Positions 7,454 to 13,916 of a stretch of 36,330 nucleotides of DNA are shown in pieces. The DNA is from Planctomycetota bacterium (GTDB lineage Bacteria > Planctomycetota > Planctomycetia > Gemmatales > Gemmataceae). Made by a program: the position numbers and the translations under genes. Location of the stretch: positions 1 to 36,330 of the forward strand of contig JAKBCS010000043.1 in assembly GCA_021807595.1 (NCBI GenBank), written 5' to 3'. Each line of letters opens with the position of its first letter. The stretch's first letter is position 1. Under the pieces are notes generated by a model, which worked only from the letters and a program-made list of their open reading frames with translations, had not been told where the DNA came from and made no database searches.

Positions 7454-8059
7454 TCATGCCGACAATTCGGCGAAATGGGGGGCGAGGGCATCGCGCAACA
7501 GTTGGCGGGCGCGATGCAGACGACTTTTGACGGCGGGCAAACTCAGATTCAGGCGTTCGGCGATCTGGGCGTTGGGTAATTCGTCCACATCGGCTAAGAG
7601 GAAGACCTCGCGATAGAGCGGCGGAAGTTTGGCAATGGCTCGTTCGATGAGGGCGTGGGATTCGCGGCGTACCAGTTGGACTTCGGGGGTCGGCATGCCG
7701 AGGGCATCCGCGGTCTCCGCCACGATGGTATCGAATGGATCGTGCAGGCGTCCCTCCTCGCGAACGGCCAACTTGCGCCGATGCGAAAGTACGGCATTGA
7801 CCGTGACGCGATGCAGCCACGTCGGGAGCGCCGAAGCGCCGCGGAAGGTAGGCAGCTTGCGAACCACCTTCAGCAACACGTCTTGCGTCACGTCTTCGGC
7901 ATCCGCATCGTTGCGCACCATCTTCCGAGCCACGTTGTAGACGCGCGGGGCGTAGGCGTGGTAGATCTGTTCCGCCGAAAGTGAGACGGGAACGGTCGAA
8001 AAATTGTCCTCACCGGCCACCGACGTAAAGCCGGTTCCGTTCGTTCGTATTGCGTCCAT
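7454..8059 (-). CDS. ECF-type RNA polymerase sigma factor (sigma-70 family)
   Basis: 201 residues, typical of extracytoplasmic-function sigma factors. Region 2 (about 35-100) contains AYAPRVYNVARKMVRNDADAEDVTQDVLLKV, here split for length into the core helix and the DAEDVTQDV motif. Region 4 (about 140-195) contains IAKLPPLYREVFLLADV and a helix-turn-helix IAERLNLSLPAVKSRLHRA that reads the -35 box. It would direct RNA polymerase to a small regulon. The start is ATG at 8059, behind a very strong GGAGGAGGGGAGG. No anti-sigma gene (zinc-binding zf-HC2 or other) is adjacent, unlike most ECF loci; the next gene is the TPR protein. The trigger and regulon are unknown. Confidence 0.92.
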   Translation of the reverse strand: MDAIRTNGTGFTSVAGEDNFSTVPVSLSAEQIYHAYAPRVYNVARKMVRNDADAEDVTQDVLLKVVRKLPTFRGASALPTWLHRVTVNAVLSHRRKLAVREEGRLHDPFDTIVAETADALGMPTPEVQLVRRESHALIERAIAKLPPLYREVFLLADVDELPNAQIAERLNLSLPAVKSRLHRARQLLRDALAPHFAELSA

Positions 8060-8210
8060 GTTCCTCCCCTCCTCCACGAGGGGTCATCAATGCTTTGCAC
8101 ACTCTTTCTTCTTCTACTTATCACCATACGGAGACGCCCCCACGAGAGACAAGGGGAAATTCTCGCAGGTTCGCCATCGGCCTCGGTAATTCGTAGCGTG
8201 AAAGAGAAGA

Positions 8211-8286
8211 TTTAGCGATTATCGCATAAGCCCGGTCTCCCCTGTACTCCGGGGGAGGGGGCTTATGAGACGGACTTTTAGCGATT
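8211..8286. repeat. Palindromic element flanked by 10-base direct repeats
   Basis: CATAAGCCC (8225-8233) pairs with GGGCTTATG (8259-8267), and CTCCCC (8237-8242) pairs with GGGGAG (8252-8257) around a GTAC-containing loop. The right end GCTTATGAGACGGACT (8261-8276) matches 9051-9066 at 14 of 16 bases. The exact direct repeat TTTAGCGATT at 8211-8220 and 8277-8286 brackets the element, as a target-site duplication would. It lies between the divergent sigma factor and phosphatase genes. Confidence 0.65.
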
Positions 8287-8319
8287 CTCTGTTTTGCTCG
8301 AATTCAAGGCTTCCTTTCC

Positions 8320-9003
8320 ATGAGTCAATCCCTGCTTCCGTGGACGGAGAATCTTCGCGCTGTCCTTTTCGATTTCGACGGCACGCTCGGGGACAGTTAT
8401 CCCGCCATCACGGCCAGCGTCAATCACGTCCGCGCCCGCCACGGTTTGCCGCCGATGAGCGAGGCGGAGGTGCGGCCCCACGTCGGGCGCGGCGCGGCCA
8501 ATCTCTTACAGCAAATCGTGCCCGATAGCACCACGCCGGAGGAGGATGTGGCGGCGTATCGCGCCCATCATCCCTCGGTGCTGCACGGGGGAACGCGCCT
8601 CATGCCGGGAGCGATGGAAGCGCTGCGGACGCTGAGTCAAAGCGGACTCCAAGTCGGCATTTGCAGCAATAAGCCGATCGCGTTCACAAGAGATTTGATC
8701 GCCTTTCTCGGCATCGAACCCTATTTGCACGTCGTACTCGGACCCGAAGATGTTGCCAACCCCAAACCGGACCCGGACATGCTGTGCGAGGCGATGATCC
8801 GTCTCAAAGTGATGCCGAGCGATACGCTCTACATCGGCGACATGGTGGTGGACATCCAGACGGCGCGAGCGGCCAACGTCGCGGTATGGGTCGTGCCCAC
8901 CGGCTCCGAAGACATCGCAGCCTTGCGGCTAGCGCAGCCGGATCGATTGCTGCGCGATCTGTACGAACTGGCGGACATCGACAAGGAGAACCTCTCGAAA
9001 TAA
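8320..9003 (+). CDS. HAD-superfamily phosphatase, phosphoglycolate-phosphatase-like
   Basis: 227 residues of the HAD-IA type. Motif I is FDFDGTLGDS, with nucleophile Asp18 and acid Asp20. The alpha-helical cap lies at about 30-95. Motif II is ICSNKP (Ser116). Motif III Lys149 is in NPKPDPD. Motif IV is YIGDMVVD (Asp174, Asp178). All catalytic residues are present. Close relatives remove phosphate from 2-phosphoglycolate or similar small phosphoesters in the cytoplasm, but the substrate cannot be read from sequence, so I avoid the gene name gph. Start: ATG at 8320, after AAGGCTTCCTTTCC, a modest ribosome binding site. It is a single gene, ending in a palindrome shared with the converging gene. 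Confidence 0.85.
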   Translation: MSQSLLPWTENLRAVLFDFDGTLGDSYPAITASVNHVRARHGLPPMSEAEVRPHVGRGAANLLQQIVPDSTTPEEDVAAYRAHHPSVLHGGTRLMPGAMEALRTLSQSGLQVGICSNKPIAFTRDLIAFLGIEPYLHVVLGPEDVANPKPDPDMLCEAMIRLKVMPSDTLYIGDMVVDIQTARAANVAVWVVPTGSEDIAALRLAQPDRLLRDLYELADIDKENLSK

Positions 9004-9021
9004 GAGACTGTTCCGAAAGCT

Positions 9022-9051
9022 CCCCTCTCCCCTGTACTCAGGGGAGAGGGG
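9022..9051. terminator. Perfect palindrome between convergent genes, likely two-way terminator
   Basis: CCCCTCTCCCCTG (9022-9034), loop TACT, then CAGGGGAGAGGGG (9039-9051): a 13-base-pair perfect stem. It lies between the phosphatase stop (9003) and the reductase stop (9067). No U-run follows, so termination is inferred from structure and place. It is also a member of the dispersed palindrome family, with outer arms extending over roughly 9003-9068. Confidence 0.6.
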
Positions 9052-9066
9052 CTTCTGAGACAGACT

Positions 9067-10212
9067 CTAAGAAATCGGCGACGGCAGGCTCAAGACCTCG
9101 TGCAACAGAGGCGGCGTGCGTCCGAATCGCGTTTGAAATTCGTCGCGCGTCGGAATCAGCCGCACCGACACCTTGTCGGCGTGATGGGCGGCAATCGATG
9201 CCAGTTGATGCTCGAAGAACGGATTGCGGAAGCGATCCAGCACCTGTCGGGCAAACGCTTCCGGCCCGTCCACTCGCCCATGCAGCACCGGCACGATCTC
9301 CTCAAACAGCAGGCGTTCGAGCCATGGTCCCAACTCGGCGTCGAGAACGGCGTCGCGCACGGTTCTGAAGCCGCGCGGCCACGCCTTGATGAGCAACGCC
9401 GTGTGCGCTCCGTTGAGGATGCGCACCTTCCGCAGAAAGTACGGCTGCACGTCCGGCGTCCAGACGATCGCCGAATTGCGAATAAACGGAGTCTTTTTTT
9501 CCTGAATGGCCCACAGTGCGTACGGCTCGCACACGGTCAACATGGCGTCCTCGGCGCGTAGCGGATGATCCGCCGCGGGATCGACGACGATGCGATCGAC
9601 CAGGGTGTTCAACCAGACACATTCGGTTTGCATCCAGTCGCGGAAGTCTTGGGACAGCTTCCACTCGCCGGCCAATTGCAACAAGAGACCGCGCAGGGTA
9701 TCGGCGTTGTGTTCGCGCAGTTCGCAGGGAACGATAGCCAAGCCGCGTTGTCCGGCGTCGAAGCGCTCGCGCAGCACGGCCAACAGTTTTGCCGGAAACG
9801 AACGCGGCGGCGCGTCGCCAGGTTGGTCCGCCGGATCGAGAGTGTACCCCGATTCCGTCGTGTTCGACAGCACCACGCGCAACTCCGGCGACCGTGCCAG
9901 CGCGCGAACCTCGTCCCATTGTGACGCGGCGACGAGGGCGCGGCTAATGCTCGCCGACGTTTCGACCCGATCGACGACATTGCCGTTCTCGTACCCGCGC
10001 ACGGCAACGTGATAGCGGCCCTGCTGGCGATTCAGCGCCGCCGCCCGCTCGTCGCCGGTCGATTGCACGATGACAATCCGACCGACGTTCTGGCCTTCTT
10101 CGTTGGCTTGATGTACGAACAAATCGGCGAAGGCGCGCAGAAACCGTCCCGAACCGAACTGGAGGATGGTTTCGGGAAGAGTAGTCGTAATCACGGTGCG
10201 GTAGTTCTCCAA
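9067..10212 (-). CDS. Tagaturonate reductase-like (UxaB / mannitol dehydrogenase family)
   Basis: Up to 381 residues. The N-terminal Rossmann part begins ILQFGSGRFLRAFADLFVH, close to the family motif 'ILQFGeGNFLRaFvdw'. The C-terminal helical domain has KVRILNGAHTALL, which carries the catalytic Lys and His-containing K-x(n)-NGAHT signature, and a later RNPFFEHQL (family N-P-[FY]-[IL]-x-[DH]). UxaB enzymes reduce tagaturonate to altronate with NADH in hexuronate breakdown. This copy is about 100 residues shorter than E. coli UxaB, so the exact substrate is uncertain. Start is unsure: TTG at 10212 has no ribosome binding site, while GTG at 10194 has GGAG 12 bases before it. No other hexuronate genes are nearby. 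Confidence 0.75.
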   Translation of the reverse strand: MENYRTVITTTLPETILQFGSGRFLRAFADLFVHQANEEGQNVGRIVIVQSTGDERAAALNRQQGRYHVAVRGYENGNVVDRVETSASISRALVAASQWDEVRALARSPELRVVLSNTTESGYTLDPADQPGDAPPRSFPAKLLAVLRERFDAGQRGLAIVPCELREHNADTLRGLLLQLAGEWKLSQDFRDWMQTECVWLNTLVDRIVVDPAADHPLRAEDAMLTVCEPYALWAIQEKKTPFIRNSAIVWTPDVQPYFLRKVRILNGAHTALLIKAWPRGFRTVRDAVLDAELGPWLERLLFEEIVPVLHGRVDGPEAFARQVLDRFRNPFFEHQLASIAAHHADKVSVRLIPTRDEFQTRFGRTPPLLHEVLSLPSPIS

Positions 10213-11406
10213 ATGCGAACGATTTCAAACCGACATTCAAAACCAGGGTATTCCAAAACGATGAGGTTGTCCGCCAGTACGATTTCGGGCGAACACAAAA
10301 GAACAAGTTCTACTTCTACTGGGGGCCATATTCTCTTTGGCCGATTCTCAACGGCGGCAAGCGGTTAAGGGCTTTCCATCTGTACAGACTCCCTTCCTCA
10401 ATACGACGCAAACGACGCCTCGCCGTGCGACGCTGGTACGCACAAGGACTCGTACCCAAAACGACGCTCCAACACGCCCGCAAATAATCTCTGCAACGTC
10501 GCCACCTTCAACGCCGGAGTCTTTTTTTCGACCGGCTTCAACCGTCAAGAACTATGTCGATGGCAGGATTGACATCGGCGTCGGCCAACATATCGTCGCG
10601 GCGAGCGGCAAACCGGCGGTTCACGGCTAATTCCTTCCAGAGGATTCGTGTCCCCGAAAGTATTTTGTAGAAAACAAGTTAGCTCTGGTAAAGAAAGGCC
10701 GACAGTAGAAGTAGTGAAGACTGGCACCCCGGATCGTGAAATTCTCCCGGAATTCGAAGTGCCGTCTCTGCCAAGTGGACAAGATAGGTTACCCAACAAA
10801 CCCATTCATTCCCAGTGTTTTTTGTTCGATCGCTGAGCTTATTAGTCCGTAGGTCCTGGGTTCGAGAACCAGCGCCTTCATTGTTTGCGGAGCGGTTCGT
10901 TCTCGAGATTTCTCCTTCGTTTTTTGGAACGGATGTATAGCGGCAGAGATTCCCTGCTTGCTAGGGGCCGTGGCTTCGACAAATCGCTTGCACTCATCAA
11001 AAAAGTAACCTACGTTACTACTGTCCTCTCCTTTTGGGGAGAAGGGGAGGTACATGCGAGCCGCCGGCAGTGAGGGGATTGCCGGCGGCTCTTTTTCATT
11101 TCCATCGGTAACGATTCTTCGAGCCTTCTCAGTATCCCGTCAAGTGCGACTCCGAACCTGAATTGCACGCCGAATATAACTCATTCGCATCTCGTGAATT
11201 GCTACGCGCGGCACACTGCACCATCCAGGAAAAGGAGGGCGCGAAGGCGAGAGATGCCTGCCATTTTGACAGCGACGGCGCGGCGTTCGATGCGTGGATA
11301 CTCCGTCCTGAAAAGCGAAGCGGCTTTTTTGACAGGGCTTGAACCGTTTCCTTAGAATGAAGAAGATGTGAGGTCAGGTCGCCCCCCCAATAAGGAACCC
11401 CACGGC
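10213..11406. other. 1.2 kb without a convincing gene
   Basis: Both strands hold only short open frames without familiar sequence. A tRNA T-arm-like piece is at 10850-10875 (CCTGGGTTCGAGAACCAG) with no matching acceptor or anticodon arm. Three consecutive hairpins lie at 11008-11096, the last being a strong terminator. A plus-strand TTGCAC-N17-TACGTT (10988-11016) could start a small RNA ending at that terminator. The composition is patchier and AT-richer than in neighbouring genes, suggesting decayed or foreign DNA. Confidence 0.5.
11058..11096 (+). terminator. Strong Rho-independent terminator
   Basis: GAGCCGCCGGCA (11058-11069), a 10-base loop, TGCCGGCGGCTC (11080-11091), then TTTTT (11092-11096). 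The 12-base-pair stem is perfect. It points to plus-strand transcription ending here, although no plus-strand gene is recognised in the 850 bases before it. Confidence 0.9.
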
Positions 11407-12183
11407 ATGCACATTCTCACAGCGATTCCCGTCTACAACGAAGCGCGCCATGTCGAAGGCGTATTGCGGGAAGTGCGGCGCTATAGTCCGCGGATCTTGG
11501 TTGTCAACGATGGTTCGACCGATGGGACGGGCGAGATCCTGGCGCGGGAACAAGGACTGGAAATCATCGCCCATCCGGTCAATCGCGGCTATGGAGCAGC
11601 CCTTGTGTCGGCCTTCGACTATGCGCGTCGGCAAGACATGGAGGTACTCATCACCATGGATTGCGATGGTCAGCACGAGCCGTCGCGCATTCCCGTCCTC
11701 TTGGAGGCCATCCACGACGCCGACATCGTCTCCGGCAGTCGCTATCTCCGCGACTTCCATCAAGACTCTCCCGCCCCCCTCGATCGACGGCGTATTAACC
11801 GCGAGATTACTTCCGACTTGAATCGCCGATTCGGGTTGAACTTGACCGACTCGTTCTGCGGCTTCAAGGCGTATCGCCGCCAGGCGTTAGAGCGATTGCA
11901 CATCACGGAGACCGGCTGGGGCATGCCGTTGCAGCTGTGGGTGCAGGCGGCTCGGTTGGGATTGCGCGTCAAGGAAGTGGGCGTGCCGCGTTTGTATCTC
12001 GATCCCAATCGCGCGTTCGGGGGCGTTCTCGACGACGAAACGGAGCGTTTGACGTACTATCGCAAGGTGATCGCCGCGGCCGAGGCCGATCCGGGCTTGG
12101 TCTCGACCTCGGCTGCCGAGGCCGACGGCGACAAGGCGAGTGCCTGTTGTTGGATGGGTCTGTTCAAGAGGACTTGCCTTTGA
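11407..12183 (+). CDS. Family 2 glycosyltransferase
   Basis: 258 residues. GT-A fold: ILTAIPVYNEARHVEGVL at the N-terminus, LVVNDGSTDGT near 33-41, NRGYGAALVSAF near 59-70, and a DxD metal/nucleotide-sugar site in ITMDCDGQHEP (Asp85, Asp87). It resembles dolichyl-phosphate mannosyltransferase/DPM1-like GT2 enzymes, which transfer one sugar from a nucleotide sugar to a lipid or protein acceptor. No transmembrane helices are seen, so it is cytoplasmic or membrane-associated. Start: ATG at 11407 (MHILTAIPVYNE), with AAGGAACC upstream; the longer frame from 11368 lacks family similarity. The stop overlaps the next gene by 4 bases (TTGA), implying a coupled two-gene unit with the BshC-like protein. 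Confidence 0.87.
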   Translation: MHILTAIPVYNEARHVEGVLREVRRYSPRILVVNDGSTDGTGEILAREQGLEIIAHPVNRGYGAALVSAFDYARRQDMEVLITMDCDGQHEPSRIPVLLEAIHDADIVSGSRYLRDFHQDSPAPLDRRRINREITSDLNRRFGLNLTDSFCGFKAYRRQALERLHITETGWGMPLQLWVQAARLGLRVKEVGVPRLYLDPNRAFGGVLDDETERLTYYRKVIAAAEADPGLVSTSAAEADGDKASACCWMGLFKRTCL

Positions 12184-13778
12184 GCGAACGGAACGTGCCG
12201 CGCGCCCCCAGCCGCTCTGGCGGCATCGTCGCCGATCCTCCGTTGCACGAGGCCGGCGTCCTCCTGGCCGCCAATCGCCAAAGCCTCTCGGCGCGCGGCG
12301 ACCTGCTTGGTCGTCCCTGGTCCGAGCTTCGCCGCCACGCACGCCTCGCTGCCGTCGCCGCCGCCCAAGCCTATCTGGGCGATACGTCGGCCATCGCTGC
12401 CGACTCCCTGATCGTCGCCGGGCATCAGCCGGAGTTGTTTCATCCGGGCGTCTGGGTCAAGAACTTTGCCCTGTACGGCCTGGCTCGCTCGCTCGGTGTT
12501 ACTCCGCTCAATCTCGTCGTGGATAACGACACGGTGAAATCGACGGCATTGCTTTTGCCCGACCCTCCGCACGTTCGCCGCGCGCCCTTCGACCGTTGGA
12601 CCGGCGAGACGCCCTACGAAGAGCGGACCATCGTGGATCGAGATACCTTCGCTCGTTTCGCGGAGCGTATCGGCGCATGGCTCGACGACTGGCCCTACGA
12701 ACCGCTCCTTCCCGCATTCTGGGACGAAGTAAAGCGGCAGAGCGATCGCACTGCGATTCTCGGTGAATGCTTCTCGGCGGCGCGGCGGAGCATCGAGCGT
12801 GCTTGGGGATGCCGCAATCTCGAAGTGCCGCTCAGCACCATCTGCGACACCGAGCCGTTCGCCTGGTTCGCCTGTCATCTTTTGACACATTTGCCCCATT
12901 TTCACTCTCTTTACAATACCATTGTCGCCGAGTATCGCCGCCGGCACGGCATCCGCGACGACCGGCATCCCGTGCCCGACCTCGCCGTCGAGGGCGATTG
13001 GCTGGAAGCGCCCTTTTGGATTTGGCGCGCCGGCGCGGTGCGGCGCGGCCGAATGTTCGCACGCCGTGCGGGAACGCGCCTGCAACTGCGCGGCAAGGAC
13101 GAAGTTGTGGAGTTGAGCGCCGATCCTCAGATGCGGGCGATCGAGTGGCACCATCTGGCGCGACAAGGCATCAAAATCCGCAGCCGCGCCTTGACGACGA
13201 CGCTGTACGCGCGAATGTTCTTGGCCGACCTGTTTATTCACGGCATCGGCGGCGGTAAATACGACGAACTGACCGACGAATTGATCCGCCGCTTCTACGA
13301 CCTTAAAGCGCCGGCTTATCTCGTAATGTCGGCGACCTTATGGCTTCCCTTGCCGCAGTTCGACGTCTCAAGGGACGAGTGCCGTCGCCTGAGCCGCGAA
13401 CTGCGCGATGTGCATTACAATCCACAACGACATCCGCGAGGCATCGAAGAAAGCCAGCCTTTTTCCGAAGCGGCTGCGCGCAAACGAGAATGGATCGCAC
13501 GGCAGCCGACAACTTCCACCGAGCGCCGCGAACGCTTTCACATGCTGCGATCCCTGACCGAGCAACTCCGCCTACCCCTGCAACCGCTCGAAGAACAATT
13601 GCGCCAGCAATGGCTCCTCTGCCAAAAGCAAATGCGCGACAATGCCGTGCTGCAACGGCGCGACTATTCGTTTTGCCTGTATCCCGAAAGCGTTCTGCGT
13701 CCCTTCTGCACGCAATTCTTGGACGAACATTCGATGCCCTCCGGTCATGGGTTGGTCGCGGATTCCCCTCTCCCCTGA
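12180..13778 (+). CDS. Conserved hypothetical, possibly BshC-like
   Basis: 532 residues from TTG at 12180, which has GAGG about 8 bases upstream and overlaps the previous stop (TTGA); GTG at 12195 is an alternative. I do not recognise the family with certainty. The architecture recalls BshC, the putative cysteine-adding enzyme of bacillithiol synthesis: an early IVAGHQPELFHPGVWVKN (compare 'GQQxGLxGGPLYxxYK'), then LVVDNDTVKS; a middle section LTTTLYARMFLADLFIHGIGGGKYDEL (shown here as one block of helix and loop; compare 'lrPlxQDxllPtxayvGGpgEixY'); a following KAPAYLVMSATLW; and a predicted C-terminal coiled coil (about 450-505, e.g. EEQLRQQWLLCQKQMRDNA). It has no signal peptide. The link to BshC is by eye only; an unrelated fold is possible. 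Confidence 0.55.
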   Translation: MSERNVPRAPSRSGGIVADPPLHEAGVLLAANRQSLSARGDLLGRPWSELRRHARLAAVAAAQAYLGDTSAIAADSLIVAGHQPELFHPGVWVKNFALYGLARSLGVTPLNLVVDNDTVKSTALLLPDPPHVRRAPFDRWTGETPYEERTIVDRDTFARFAERIGAWLDDWPYEPLLPAFWDEVKRQSDRTAILGECFSAARRSIERAWGCRNLEVPLSTICDTEPFAWFACHLLTHLPHFHSLYNTIVAEYRRRHGIRDDRHPVPDLAVEGDWLEAPFWIWRAGAVRRGRMFARRAGTRLQLRGKDEVVELSADPQMRAIEWHHLARQGIKIRSRALTTTLYARMFLADLFIHGIGGGKYDELTDELIRRFYDLKAPAYLVMSATLWLPLPQFDVSRDECRRLSRELRDVHYNPQRHPRGIEESQPFSEAAARKREWIARQPTTSTERRERFHMLRSLTEQLRLPLQPLEEQLRQQWLLCQKQMRDNAVLQRRDYSFCLYPESVLRPFCTQFLDEHSMPSGHGLVADSPLP

Positions 13779-13916
13779 GTTTCGGCAAGAGTCGATGTGC
13801 ATCAATTACGAGTGCATTCTTGTAGGATGACGGAGAGGATTCGGAGAGACAAGGAGGCGATGTGCCAAAATCGATCCCGCCTTCGTTGAGACCGGGATTG
13901 ACGAGGAGTGTGTGTC

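Noticed and set aside
10545-10805. 86-codon minus-strand frame in the gene-free island, with a CQSCH that mimics a haem motif
   Set aside because: A single CxxCH at the very C-terminus without any cytochrome surroundings, no signal peptide and no ribosome binding site.
10800-10885. Possible full tRNA gene around the T-arm-like sequence
   Set aside because: No acceptor stem complement (GAAGGCG) upstream, no foldable anticodon arm, and the D-arm to T-arm distance is about 6 bases short.
12057-13241. 394-codon minus-strand frame
   Set aside because: Antisense to the BshC-like gene; that gene has coupled translation and a good ribosome binding site, this frame has neither.
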